From NCBI RefSeq assembly GCF_019649055.1, contig NW_026570267.1, forward strand, positions 496,001 through 560,000: a DNA stretch of 64,000 nt. Reading direction: 5' to 3'. This document shows positions 10,258 to 23,046 of the stretch, in pieces; positions within the stretch are counted from its first letter, which is position 1, and each line of letters begins with the position of its first letter. Both the position numbers and the translations under genes were made by a program. Under the pieces are notes generated by a model that did not search any database, had not been told where the DNA came from, and saw only the letters and a list, made by a program, of their open reading frames with translations. This stretch comes from Paramacrobiotus metropolitanus (Eukaryota; Tardigrada; Eutardigrada; Parachela; Macrobiotidae).

Positions 10258-12752
10258 TCAGCCGCTCAGTTTTGGAATGCCTTCTCCAACTAGGTGTACT
10301 CGATAGGATTTCCCGTTATATCCAGCCGTAACAGACATTTCTGCTTGAAAGTATCCCGTAGCACGAGGCAAAAACCGCAAAGGAATGTTCACATACCGGC
10401 GCGGCTGGACGTTCAAAGTTTCGTATCTCTTTTGAAAGGGCAAGGTCAGCGGCGAAAAGGTCAACTGCGATACAACACACAAAACACCCACACGATACAA
10501 CCCCGATACAACACACAAAAATTAAAGCCGCAGTCAAATACTATCACTACGCATTCTAGTTGCAAAAAGTAATGTTGCGGAACATGAGCAGTTTACAGAA
10601 GCCACTGACAAAAACTATGGCATGGAAGAAACAACATCCGCGAACCAACAGTAACAGTTTTCGCAAATTTCCTACCTGATGTGTAATGGGAGTGTAGTTT
10701 TTGATCTGCAGTTTTGCCGTAGATGATTCTCCTAGTTCAGTTGGGGGGAAGAAAATCTGATGCGTAGCCAAAACAATATCCCGCGGCGGTTCGGAATTTC
10801 CAACTGGATACATTGACTGTTCAAGCAGCGACTCTTCCAGTTTGTTCGTCCCCGTTGATGGTACATTATCCGTCTGAATTGACTTGTCAGCATTATTTTC
10901 GGAAAGAGGGATCGGATGGAAGCGGGGCTCATGAATCATCTGCTGAGACGTAAAGGAAAAGCGTGGATCAAAGATATCATCCTCGAGTTCGGCTTGGACA
11001 ACAGGTTGACTGCGTTGCATGCGGGGAGCTGGATCAGCGCGTTTTTGCATTTGTACGGGATTAACGTTTTGTGTTTGAATGTGTTTCTGACGTAGGCGGG
11101 CAAGAATGGCATCAGCTTTCTGCATCACCGCTTGACTGTGACTGGCTTTCATTTCGCTGTCATGCAACCGTTTCACTTGCATGTCCACTGCAGTATCATG
11201 CTTTCGGGCTTTGTCGATCAGCACTTCTTTGCGACGTTCCATGGCAGCAGTGTTAATCAGATGAGTTTTTCGGGACGGACGACCACCCATACTATCACAA
11301 GAAGTCTCCCTCAAAACGGAATTCTCTTTGGTGTGCGGCAATGAGACGGGCGTCAACAAAGACTGTGAGGGGAAAACTGCCGGCTTTTCCGGGGAAAACT
11401 CACGAATCAAAGTTCGCCGCGCGTTATTTTCGATATCTCGCAGAATCTGCTGTGCGGAGACATCAGCTTCGTTCGACGGTTTAATTTGCACTTGTGGTTT
11501 ATAACCCCTACTCCCGCGGAAAGAAGCGTCCTCACTCTCATCGTCGGAGAATTCTGCCACGATGCGATTGAGTTCTTCCAGCGCAGCATGAGTGCTGATA
11601 CTGCTTCGTCGCGAAGAAGAGCTCGACGCAGATGACGGTCGACTTTTCAAAACACGATCCCCCTCTGTAAGTAAACATAAAACAAACGAATACTGAGCCT
11701 GCAAGGAAACTTACAAGCTATGGTTGCAAATATCAGGAAACTGTTTTACCGAGAGCATTTTTTTGGTGAAGCTGTATAAGTGGTTCATGGACCGGAAAAG
11801 TGTTCTTCGTCAGCGTTGATCGGCGAGAATCGCTTTCGTGCAGTTCTTCTTCCGATTCGTGTAATCCGCCAACCTACAAGCAGCAAAAGTCGTTTGTTAC
11901 ACCGTCAGATCGCATGGAATACCTGAAATTTGCAGAAACATCCTCATCACAGTGCGGCGATTATGGTGTACTTTCCGATTAGGGTCCAAATAACACATAC
12001 AAAATATATTATAAGTGCCAGTCTGTGCCAGTACTCGTTTTCTCCAACCTTTTGAATAATTTCGTTAACTTAGCAGTCCTGTCTCAACTTCACAATTTTG
12101 ATTTTTCATAATTTTTCCGACTCGATCAGCAAAATCTCCGAAAAATTTGAATTTTTAAACCCAATTTAAGAACTATTTCAAAATACTATTACGAAAGAAA
12201 GTACTGAGAGAATGTACAACAAGTTACAGTACAACAGCAACGCAAAGTAAAAATCGCTGAAGAAACAAGTGTCCAGTGAGATCAGAAGGCCGAAGCGGAT
12301 GACACCGTTAACTTTATAAACATCGATCATACCTGAAACTGGAGTTTCTCTGCGGAAAATAATTCCAACCCATCCACTCGCAGCTGTGATCGACGGAAAA
12401 AATAACTGTTAGCCGATATACTGCCTGAACTATCCGTTGACATGGAGGATGTCCGCGGAACTCTGAAACTCGTGTGAACGCCCGAATTCTCCAGATCGAC
12501 GTCCGCTTTCAACAGATCCTGCAGACTATGATTTTGAAGGACCTCCGCTGCATCGCGGAATTCTTCGTCACCAAACGATCCCAACGCAAGAAGATCTCCA
12601 GATTTCATGCCCGGGTAGTTTTTGTCCGCAACATCGCTCACTCGGCCTTCGGAAAGCTGATTCAAATTAAGATCCCAATAGTCGAAATGCTGCTGCTGAT
12701 CACCTGATCCAAAATCTGCATCCAGCCTATCGTAGCCATATTTGGCATCCAT
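10258..12752 (-). CDS. SPD-2/CEP192-like centrosomal ASH-domain protein
   Basis: Likely scaffold of pericentriolar material. Exons 12333-12752, 11750-11873, 10676-11664 and 10258-10464 fit in phase, about 579 aa from ATG at 12752. An open frame extends to 12809 but only from GTG, so I prefer the ATG. The C-terminus is a clear ASH (ASPM-SPD2-Hydin) immunoglobulin-like domain: IFFPPTELGESSTAKLQIKN, then a beta-rich end with VNIPLRFLPRATGYF and YRVHLVGEGIP. The centre is Ser-rich and basic with a charged helical stretch (MERRKEVLIDKARKHD); the N-terminal exon is acidic and Asp/Ser-rich. Only one ASH unit is visible, fewer than in vertebrate CEP192, closer in scale to nematode SPD-2. The ASH call is firm; the SPD-2 orthology is inferred. 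Confidence 0.65.
10468..10520. repeat. Short direct repeat in last intron of the SPD-2-like gene
   Basis: The 17-mer cgatacaacacacaaaa occurs at 10468-10484 and 10504-10520, with a partial unit between. It abuts the splice acceptor of the last exon. Confidence 0.85.
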
Positions 12753-13475
12753 CACTAAGGTGAATACGCTCTCACTCCGGTTCAATGCCAAATTCGTAGA
12801 GGATTTCACGTAGGATAAAAAGCGTCAACGTAAGCGTTTATCAGAAGCAACAGACAAATCATCAAAGTGATCATAGAAGTTTTACGATCAGGAATTTCAC
12901 GGCTAACAAAGAAGCTGCACACATGTCAAACCAGACAAGATCCATTAACCTTTTTATGGAGCCATAATTCATGCATATCTACCGTTGACGTGCCATGAGG
13001 ACCGAACGCTTGCTCTGTATTCGTACGGAAGTTTCAAACGAAACATCTGTGGTAAAGTTAAAATGTAAACAGATCTCTGATTCTGATAAGAAAGTCAAAT
13101 GAACGAGCGAGCGATTAGGCGGCAAACTTCAATCAGAATGGTGTCAACGTGGAGTACACTAGAGCTGCCATTTTCGTAATGAATGAGTCTGGCCCCTGGA
13201 GCCGTCTGGCATCCATTCATGAGGTGCCGAAATTGCTTCCGCCCGGTTAGTCACGATCCGCGGTTTGTGGTCGCAAACGTTTACAAATTTTTTACAGTTC
13301 TCTGTGAAATTTTGACTGTCTGGTTGGTTTCAGCAATTTAACTGGCAGAGGTTTGGATTTTTTCTGTCAAATAAAAGTTAGTAGATCCATTTCCGTTCCA
13401 CCCGCTTTTACCTATATCGATGACAATGTTTGGCTCTTGAGCCTTTTGATTGAGCGAACTTGTCTCAGGCTTTAG
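12753..13475. promoter_or_regulatory. Head-to-head intergenic region, probable shared promoter
   Basis: Separates the divergently transcribed SPD-2-like gene (minus) and the aminotransferase-TtcA fusion (plus). The arrangement implies that both promoters lie here; I see no classical TATA box that I would defend. Confidence 0.4.
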
Positions 13476-16400
13476 ATGATCGGCAATCCGTTCAGCATTC
13501 TGAACTTGATTATGGATAATCTCGCTATTCTGACTGCTCCAGAACCGGAAAGATCGTTTGGGCACCGGAAGTTGTATGATATTCCAAAACTTCATGGAAG
13601 TCCTTCCCTTGAAAAGCCGGAGAAGGACCTAGATTCAAAAAGTGGACAAAAATCTCAGCGCTGCGAAGGTTCGGACCTGTTCCCCGTGATCAGCAAGAGC
13701 GTAATTGGAACCCAATTGGTATTCCGTTCTCCGTTCGGAAATCGTCGTGTTGTATACTGCGATTACACTGCGTCGGGCAGATCACTTTCTTTCATAGAGG
13801 ACTATATCCGTGATCAAATACTGGTGAGTAGACGCACTTCTTATAATGGTATCCGCTACGAGTCAGTTATTACCGTTTTTATTTTTGTTGTGATGCTCTG
13901 TAATTGATTTTTACGTCAGCCGCATTATGGAAACACTCATACTACCATTTCGGTGACATCCCTTCAAACCACACTGTTTCGGGAAGAAGCGCGCTCCATC
14001 ATACGCAATTCCGTGAATGCTGCGGAAAGCGATGCCGTCCTGTTTGTGGGCTCGGGATGCACGGGCGCCATGCATAAGCTCATACGAGCGATGAATTTAA
14101 AAGAGCCAGCGGTTGTTTTTGTAGGTGAGCATTTTGTCTCGGCTTCGGAATTTTGTAGTCGTTATGGAGTGGATCCGATCGGTTTAAGTATTTTTATTCC
14201 AGGCCCATTTGAGCACCATTCTGTTTTACTTCCGTGGCGGGAGAGCGGCAGCGAAGTTATTTTAATTCCGGAAAATGAGGAAGGAACGATTGATACAGTA
14301 TTCCTGGAGGATGCATTGAAAAAGCATTCGGGAAGCAAGCGTCAGTTAATTGGTTGCTTTTCCGCGGCTTCCAATATTACTGGAATTATGTCGGATACCA
14401 CGCTGATAACCGTTTTGCTCCATCGTTATAGTGCGCTAGCTATTTGGTAAGCACCTGTTGATTCTTTGTATTTTTATTTAATACTTTGTTGTTCAGACGG
14501 CAACAAGATATAGTTTTGCGTCGATATACGGCTATACGAGTACGTATTGTTTCCTTCATTCTTGTATATACAGACTATAATACAGTAAAACTGATTCAAA
14601 ATTTAAGCTTAACGAACATCAGTTTGTTTGATCCGACCCTGTTAAAGCAAAATTCTTTATCGCTTTTGTAATTTTATTAAAAATGCTCAGATTATAAGAT
14701 CTTCGCGGTACTTTTCTGTTGTGCTTTTTCTTCGTTAATTTCGTGGCGGTCGTCTTCCTGTGGCAGACGTTATATATCTTTAAAGGGATTATGCAGCAGC
14801 TGCTCCTTACAACGAAATCGACATGAATCCGCTTGTTCCGGATGATCCAAAGCGATATGCCCATAAAGATGCCATTGTTTTTTCCGTTCACAAATTTATC
14901 GGAGGAGTAAGCACACCTGGAGTTTTGATCGCTAAGAAGCACCTCTTTAAAAATCCTGTCCCGGAGCACCATGGCGGTGGCACGGTGTTCTTCGTGGATT
15001 CTGAGAATCATCGCTATCTGAAGGAGATCGAAAATCGTGAAGAAGGTGGCACTGCCGCGATAGTGGAATCGATTCGAGCCGGCTTGGTATTTCGTCTGAA
15101 GGATGCTATTACTGCTTCTGTAATTATGAAGCGAGATTCTGAAATTGTGGAGCGCGCTTTCAAAGCTTGGAGCGGTGTTGAGAATTTGATTCTTTTGGGA
15201 AATATGCGAGCGCCTAGACTACCGATATTCTCGTTTGTTATCCAGGATGCCAGTACGAATCGTTTGTTACATCATAATTTCGTCAGCGCTGTCCTAAACG
15301 ATCTTTTTGGGCTACAATCCCGATCAGGCTGTGTATGTCGTGTGATCGGTTTTTTATGTTAAACCAAAATTTGTCAACGTAAATTTCCGAACTCTGAAAA
15401 TAACCACTGTTATTGTGATTCTTACCTAAATGAAAGGAGGTGAATGGTTTAATACATAAATAACAGATATCTTATTTCTTTGTACTCGTATGAGTCGTAA
15501 ATTTTTTCCTGTTTTAGGCTTGCGCTGGACCTTACGCGCAGTCTCTTCTTGGCATCGTCAACGAGCTTTCCAAAGAGATTGAAAGAACATTGCTGGAAGA
15601 TCCTCGGCTAGAAATGCACCGATGGGAAGTGGAATTTTCACAGCGAGAAGTACTGCGTCCAGGATTTGTACGCATTAACCTGCCGTATTTTTTTACCGAC
15701 GAGGAAATCGATTTTGTCTGCGAGGCCGTGAAAATGGTCGCCCAAGTGGGCTGGAAACTGTTGCCTCTGTATAGATTCAATCCCGAAACAGGAGAATGGC
15801 GGCACCAAGACAACACTCTCTTCCAAGATCGCAAATGGCTCAGTAGTATACAGTTTACCGCTGACGGATTGTCCTATCCAAACTTCACATACAAACCCGA
15901 TCCTCCTGAAAATTATGCCGCCGTGTTGGCTGCAGCGCGAGAGATATTGGAGAACGCAGTTAAATTGGCTTACCGCACACATTTGGTCGATCAGGACGTT
16001 GCATTTGATCCTAAAGCGTCCAGTTTGCGATGGTTTCTTTTACCTAGCGAAGCGCGCCGATTATTGTGCAACATAATGCCACTGCCGCAGCGTGCACAAA
16101 TGCCGTTTATGCCTCGTCGGTCTGGCGAACTTGGATCATCTTCCTGCTGTGATCAATCTCTTGAATGCGCATCCGTTGATGCCAAACGAGATCGTTGTTG
16201 TGTGATTCGACCGAAGACAAATGAACAAATTAAAACAGATAACAGTTATTTATCGAATTCCGTTACTGCAAAATGGCACAGCCCCACGAAAGCCATATGG
16301 AAGCCGATGTTGACGGTGAGTTTTTGAACCTCCCATATTTAAAATATGGAAGAGCAGGAAGTAATCATGATCGGCCGATTAATTTATGAATGTAATGTAT

Positions 16401-17764
16401 TCTAGGCTATTAACGAATTCGGTATGCTTAAGGACGGCGACAAGGTTTTGGTTTGTTTATCAGGTATGACCGCATGAGTAAGCTGTAGGTATGTCATTGG
16501 TATAGAACTAGATATATTGCGGATACTTGTTAACAAACTCATTACAACTGCACATTGAAACAGGAGGAAAGGATTCTCTCAGTTTACTTCACGCAATGCG
16601 GCAGTTCAAATTTTATGGAAAATCACAAGTACGTACTTGACGCGCTGAATGTGAAAAATGTCCGCGTAAGAGTTTATACTTACAGGACGGGCTGAGTTAA
16701 CGTTAACAATAAATACAAAAAGTATTACTGTATGAGTTGTATTTGCTTGTATTTATTTGTGTTACATTTCCGTTGATAGGGTTTGAGAATCGAAGTGGGT
16801 GCCGTAACTGTTGATCCGCTTACTTCCTCTTATGATCCGAGCTCCCTTATTCCGTATTTAAAGGCGCTTGATGTCCCTTATTTTTACGAACGACAAGGTA
16901 CAGTAAATTAAATTGCGTGGCGTAACTGTAAAAAAGCATACTTATAGCCTAACTTTTACAGGAATTATGGACCAAGCTGCCGCCTTGGAAGAATGTAATT
17001 CCATATGCAGTTTTTGCAGGTTGGTCAAATAATTCTCGAATGTCCATGGAGTCGTTTAATGAATTCGTACTAAAGTTCTTTAAGACTGAAGTCCTTTTTG
17101 TTACCTTGCAGTCGCATGAAACGTGGCAGACTTTACAGCTGCGCTCGTCGAGAAGGCTACAATGTATTAGCCTTCGGACAACATCTTGATGATCTGGCCG
17201 AAAGGTATTTCAGGCGATACTTCATTTTGTAGTTCGGTATTTATGCAGTATTAATTTTGTTTGTAGCTTTTTCATGTCGGTTTTTCACAACGGCCGGTTA
17301 CGAACAATGAAGGCCGCTTATACTGTGGTAAGTTGAGTCCAGCTGGCTTATTTTCCGGTGCGTATAAGTAGTTATGCATCCTAGTTTCTACGAATGCATT
17401 ACAGATAGAAGGCGATCTTCGGATGATCCGGCCGTTAGTGTTCGTCAGAGAAAAAGATACACGACACTTCGCCGAGAGTCGACATTTACCGGTTGTGGCG
17501 GAAAATTGTCCTGCATGTTTTGAAGTCCCGAAGGAACGATTTAGAGTGAAGCAATTGCTGGCCGCACAGGAGCTTTTGTATCCTGGTCTATATGATTCCC
17601 TCAAAATCGCCATGAAGCCTTTGATGGCTATCAAGACAGCCGGGGCGGAAAATGCTATCACGAAAATTCCCGAGATTTTGGATGAGTTATTTCGAAGTCG
17701 GAACATAAACTGTGATAAATCTGCTCAGGAATTAAATGGCATTCACGATGAAGATGAAGAATAG
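13476..17764 (+). CDS. Fusion enzyme: class V aminotransferase (cysteine-desulfurase-like) plus TtcA-type PP-loop tRNA thiolase
   Basis: Eleven exons in phase: 13476-13823, 13920-14446, 14786-15332, 15518-16315, 16406-16463, 16564-16628, 16780-16897, 16962-17019, 17112-17204, 17267-17327 and 17405-17764; about 1010 aa (ATG at 13512 is an alternative start). The N-terminal half is a PLP enzyme: YCDYTASGRSLSFIEDYI, GNTHTT, SVHKF with the Schiff-base lysine near residue 328, and RSGCACAGP (about 471-479), a desulfurase-like cysteine loop. The C-terminal half is a TtcA/ATPBD-type PP-loop: SGGKDS (about 759-764), CSFC (836-839), FGQHLDDLAES and CPAC (926-929), matching the cysteines that hold the Fe-S cluster in bacterial TtcA. 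Inferred role: cysteine-derived sulfur delivered in cis for 2-thiocytidine in tRNA. Introns rule out bacterial contamination. Compartment unclear. Confidence 0.85.
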
Positions 17765-17846
17765 ATTTTTTATGCACGATTTACCGAAGCGATGAATAGT
17801 TCAAGAATGGCAGTAAACTTACGCGATTTCCGGGATATCTGCGAAA

Positions 17847-17852
17847 AATAAA
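17847..17852 (+). terminator. Poly(A) signal of the fusion gene
   Basis: AATAAA about 85 bases after the stop codon at 17764, well placed for 3' end formation. Confidence 0.6.
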
Positions 17853-18042
17853 GTAATGTTTCATAAAAAAATGTGAATGACATCACGGCACGCTTTTTAG
17901 TTCAGATAGTAACGTTCGAACGTTACGAATTCTCAGGAATACCGGATAGGAGCCTAAAAATGCGAATGCTATGTTCTGGATTAAGATCTACTAAGTTCGA
18001 AAAAAATAAAAAAAGTGTTCGATAAAATTAATACGACATTAG

Positions 18043-18435
18043 ATATGATCCTGCGCAGTTGTGTAACTTTTCTCGGCGTGAAGTGGCAACTGAGACCGCC
18101 TTTTCGAAATCCAGAGCTTTTTCCGATTCACAGAAAAGCGCAGTAATTTCGTGGTTTATAGCACGCAGTCACCGCCACGCACCAACGAGTGCGGGCTGGG
18201 CATCGTAATGTGCATCGCTGGCGAGATAACATCAACCACCAACTTTTATGTAAATTTATTTATTTTGTATTTGATCTGAAACAACGCCGGCATATTAAAA
18301 TTCGAATGGAAGTTATCGCACTAATTCGTACAAAAACTTTGGTGTGGTATCAATGTACATTGTACGATGGCTCACCCAGCGTGGAACATAACCGGATCGC
18401 TGTCTTACGATGTAATAGAACGAGAAACGTCTATT
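18043..18435 (-). pseudogene. Decayed second copy of the methyltransferase-like gene
   Basis: Plus-strand text here aligns with 3979-4365: gatcctgcg, cgtgaagtggc, ctgggcatcgtaatg, caccaacttttat, acaaaaactt, ctcacccagcgtgg and cggatcg occur in the same order and orientation as in copy 1. The reading frame is destroyed by indels and substitutions. At the position of the copy 1 stop, this copy also reads CGTAA on the minus strand. Confidence 0.7.
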
Positions 18436-18497
18436 TGAGCCTTGTCCAGCCAATTTATGTACAGTACTTAACGTACGTACTACGTACGGTAAGTTCG

Positions 18498-18545
18498 GTA
18501 CGGTATATCTTTACACTATATCTGTACGGTATATCTTTACACTAT
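18498..18545. repeat. Tandem repeat, 22-bp unit
   Basis: gtacggtatatctttacactat is present at 18498-18519 and 18524-18545. It lies in a tract of overlapping GTAC and TACG words upstream of the PRDM gene. Confidence 0.85.
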
Positions 18546-18760
18546 GCTACAGCTTTATTAATACACTCGTGTTTTCGTTTGAACTTATTTTATGAATGAC
18601 TATTTTCATTCCAAAACATTTCCATGTTCACTTTTTGCTGGCTTGCACTGAAACAGTCCGATGCCGTCATGGGTGGTTATTAAAGCGACAATATTTCACA
18701 GTGGAGCGGAGTTTCTCGAATGCCTGTTAAAATATCACAGAGGACTGTGAGAGTTGTACG

Positions 18761-21700
18761 ATGAGTACTTCTAGTCCGGAAGCTGCACAATCATCGTTCT
18801 ACCTAGTGTTGGCGCCCGTAAGCGCCCAGCAGGATGGATCTCGTCCACCGGTACCCATCACTCCAAGTCCAGATCCTGTTTGCGCAAGGGGAGGGATGCG
18901 ACAGTTTAGGAAGATTGCTCCTGCCACGGGCATCGTTAGCCAAAACCCGTTGTTCATTAAAGAAGCACGACGTCAGGCAGTTGAGCACAGAGTATCTCGT
19001 TCACCCGATCGGTATACGATTATAAGCTCTTCGGTTCCGCGCTACATCAACGCAAACCGATCGTCGAAGGCAGATGTGCGACCGCGATCCGAAGATGCAG
19101 GTATGTTCTGGATTAGCCTGTAGATTATTTCCTCAGTGTACGAACAGCTGTTTCGTCTTACTTGCTCGAAGGAACTGACTGAAATTCTAGAGCTGTAGGC
19201 ATTTTTTTCTCTTCACTACTTGAATCAGTGGGGTGTCTCTGCAGCATAGTATTATCAAGGACTATCATTATTTAAATCTCAAGTAGCGCGCGCGAATACA
19301 TGTTTGATTCGCTACTGCGTTTTAGTGGATCATGTGGCTGCCGGAGACTACGTATCTATCGTCTTGAACAAGGAGAACGTGAAAGTGGCTGAGGCTTGCA
19401 TTCGGTGTGCAGGTGCTGCTCCAGGAGAGCCTTGTCCGCTGCATTCCCATCGCATCCAGGATACGGAGGCTTTTCCGTTCGCGTTAGCTACCTTACCCTG
19501 TTCGTTGTATTTTCTGCGTCGGAATCCTGAGGGTGAGGGATTCTCAACAAATTTTGTTCCACAGTTTTTGCATTGCTTTGTAAAGGATTAGTATCTTTTT
19601 AATGTTATGTTTGTTTTCATCCAAAGCCAAAAAGTAGTCTGATAACGAATATTACGAAAAAGAGTGCCATAAAGATTTTATACAGAGTGATTATTTATTA
19701 TTGCATATTTATTAGTGCGTGCAACGATACATATAACCGCCTGCTGTGGTAAATTTTGAAAAATGCATTAAGGCGAGATGAAAATAGCGTAGCTTATGGT
19801 TTTTGTGCTTAAACTTTAAGGTTACTTATAATTGCGTAGTAAGTTAGTAACAGTGTTTTTGCGGAGATAATGAACTCGGCTAGGTACTGCCTGAAAAGTT
19901 ACTTGGCCTTTTGTCGCATCGTAATCATAAACTTTTCTTGCTTATTAAACTTATGCATTAGAATTACTCCTTGGACCTTACTTGTTAGCTAATGGTAACT
20001 TTGATTTAACTTCGGTCGATGAAGCTCGGGCGTTTTTGTTCTTTCAGTTCTGTTATTCTGCAGGGTATTTAGATGTATGCGTTTTCGATTGTGCTGTCAC
20101 TGTTTGCTTGATACGTAAATTATTATCATTCTGTAAATTACTGTACTAAATTGCATCTTGGCTGTACTCGTATACTTCTAGTCGTATTGTATTGTATTGT
20201 GCTGCACTCGTATCGTACTGCACGGTAAATTGAAAATTTAAATTACTGTACTGTAACACTTTTTCCTCTGCTCACAGAATTACCGATCGGAGTGTGCACC
20301 CGAGAGTCTGTTCCCACCGGAACTGTATTTGGACCAATGCAAGGCTCAGTCTGCTCCCTCGTGAAAGAGCAACCGGGACTGTACGGGATTCCACATCCCT
20401 GTTCTGCCAACGGTTTTAAATGTTTTCACTTGGAATCAATCCATGGCTGCAACTGGATGAAATTCGTTCAGTTGGCAGGCGACGATCTGGAGCAAAACCT
20501 AATGTCTTACATCTCGGATGGAGAAGTGTATTTCGCTACAACCAGAGAAATTGCAGCTGATGCAGAACTGAAGGTCTGGTATTCCCCAAGCTATGCCAAA
20601 CTTCTCTTTCCTCCAGGGGACATGCCTTGTACGTTGCACGTGAAAAAATAATCTTCGAAAACGAATTTCGAAATTCAAACATACTTACTATAGTTCCGTT
20701 ATGTTATGCAGTTGAGCAGAGCGATGAAATCCGCGAAAGGCAGGACTCTGATGTTACTACGGAAGCGGAATCGGCTTTGCCTTCGCCGATATCCATTGGT
20801 GAAGATTCGGTGGCGTTAGGTGCTGCTTCGGTGGTGGAGACATGTTGTGATGAAAACACCGAAGATCTCAAAATTTCTCAGAATGATCCCTTTGCTGTAA
20901 TTACTGACAGTACAGTTTTGCAAGTCATCAGCGGTAAATTTTCAGCATGTCATTTTCAAATACTTTGTGATCGATAAAGACTTCTTTCAGATGAAGAGGA
21001 TTTTCCTGAAGTTGGCCGACGGGTCGTACGTAAAGCAATTCGACGAATAGAAGCTGTGTTGTCTGTTAATCCGTTCCAGTATCCCTTGGGTCCAAGACGA
21101 ATGAAAGCATTTCAAATAGCGGTGTGCCAGATTTCTGGTAAGGGTTTGCCGCAGCCGGATGTAGAAAAGAAAGCCGTACTCCTTCGGAATATGCTTCAAA
21201 AATATTCGAAGTTGTTTCCGTACTGCTTTACTGGTGTTCATCCGGATAATGATGATAACGTATCTCGTAAATTCTATTCTGTTATGGAGAAGTACATCCA
21301 GATCGCCCAAAACGGACTAACGAATCGAGAAAAGGTGTTAATGCGGGTGCCGCCTGATACGATTAATAAGCTGCAGGCCATAATAAAAGTTAATCCATAT
21401 CAATTTCCTTCGGACACTGATGATCACCAAAAAGCCTGGCGGAAAGTTGCTTTAGAATTTTTGGGGGAAGAAATATACTCTGGAAATAATTTGGAGAAGA
21501 CAGCCCACGATTTGCAGAAGTTTGCTAGGCGACGCTTGGAAGTGGATGCGAAAAAACTGGAGCAGCAGTATCCATCTTCATGTGATATTGTCCGGCAGTA
21601 CGTAGGCTTGATGCATGAGTTAATGAACTTGACCGGTACTGACAAAACAGCAGACGCACAGTGTGATTGGTTAACGGGAACCGAGCTATCATCTTCCTGC

Positions 21701-22919
21701 AGTGATCTGGATACTCATGATAGTCAGACGGCTACGCAGAATCGCTCAAGCTACAGATATATTCCTACAGTACCGAAACAACGCAAGAGGAAAGCCTCCC
21801 CCAAATCTGAAGATGAAATTCGCCCCGCTTCTGCCAAGGAAAAGAAGAGATCATCTGAGAAGAAACCGTCGAAGTCAAAATTTTTTGTCGATCCTGCAAT
21901 AACTGTTAAGTATCCTTGCACAATCTGCAAAATTCACTTCAAATCGGAAGCGCTGTGGAAACTGCATACTGAGTTCCATGAATCGTCGAATGTATCTATC
22001 GAAGAGAACGATCAGTGCGAGAAAATTTGCCCAGAATGTGGAGAGGAGTGCGACAGTTTAACCACTTTGTATCAGCACGTTGAGAATCATGGAGTGAATT
22101 ATTTCGGTAAAGAGCGCTGTCAGATTTGCCAAAAATTCATTGCTGCACATATCATGGATCGCCACATTAAAGGAAATCATCCCCCCACTGAGGAAACCGG
22201 TACCGAAGAATTCAAGTGTGACGTATGCGGCAAAGTCTTTTCATCTGAAATGAAGCATCGAGCACATGTTCAGGTTTGTGGTATCTTTTACAATTTTATT
22301 TGCCATTGTTATGAGTTCTCTTTCTAATTTTTTATTCAATTTTTGACAGATGCATAAAGTCCGCAAGTGCCTGATTTGTGCGGAAATCTTCGATAGCTGG
22401 GTTGAGTTGGGCAAACATCATTTGATTCATAAAGAAGGCGATGGTTTCCACTGTCGCAATTGCGACTTTGTTGCCGCTACGTTCCGACGGCTGACCAATC
22501 ATCACCGCAGGCGGCATGATATCCGCAGTATTACCATGTGTAAAGTATGCGGGGAAATGTGCAAAAATAAGGAAACACTGTTTCGGCACATGCAGAGTCG
22601 TCATAATTACGCCTGCCGGTTTTCTTTCGAGTGCGAGGTATGCGGTATGAAATTTCGAAAAGCTTCCACTCTCCAGCATCATGTTGCCTACAAACATACT
22701 ACTGCGCGACGGAATAAAATAATTGAATCACAAAAAAGGCGTGCGAAGGAGCGTCAAGGCAAAGATTACGTAGGGCCACGAAAGCGGATGCTGCTGGAGG
22801 AATTTCCGTTCAAGTGCCCGCACTGCGAAGTCGGATTTGTTATAAAAGGAAGATATCTCAGACATGTTAATAGATTTCATCCAGATGTTCTTTCATCTGG
22901 TTCATCGTCGGAAAGTTGA
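18761..22919 (+). CDS. PRDM10-type SET/PR-domain zinc-finger protein
   Basis: Nuclear DNA-binding regulator. Exons 18761-19100, 19326-19532, 20278-20628, 20712-20933, 20991-22273 and 22350-22919 fit in phase, about 990 aa. A Cys/His knuckle (CIRCAG, CPLHSH) precedes the PR/SET domain, which shows GTVFGPMQG, CNWMKFVQLAGDDLEQNLMS and ELKVWYSPSYAKLL, closest in memory to PRDM10/PRDM15. Residues about 392-570 hold two copies of a helical, MADF/SANT-like unit (VNPFQYPLG and VNPYQFPSD, each followed by a helix-rich stretch). A Lys-rich nuclear-localisation-like segment follows, then about nine C2H2 fingers from residue 680 (CTICKIHF, CPECGEEC, CQICQKF, CDVCGKVF, CLICAEIF, CRNC, CKVCGEMC, CEVCGMKF, CPHC). 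PRDM family membership is firm; the exact orthologue is uncertain. Confidence 0.85.
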
Positions 22920-23040
22920 CGTTTATGTTAGATTGATTTACATGGAAAGATTTGGCTTACCGCTACTTATGTTTGCCAAAAATTCTTGTTTACCGATGTG
23001 AAGGAAAGTTGCTTTCTGCTACAGTGTTTTATGAGATATA

Positions 23041-23046
23041 AATAAA
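23041..23046 (+). terminator. Poly(A) signal of the PRDM gene
   Basis: AATAAA 122 bases after the PRDM stop codon. Confidence 0.6.

Noticed and set aside
13179-13245. Short open stretch starting MNESGPWSRLASIHEV with a GT after it
   Set aside because: Could be a 5' exon of the fusion gene, but no acceptor in the right phase joins it in frame to 13476-13823, so it is left out.
13476-17764. Bacterial contamination as the source of the PLP/TtcA gene
   Set aside because: Ten phase-consistent spliceosomal introns interrupt it.
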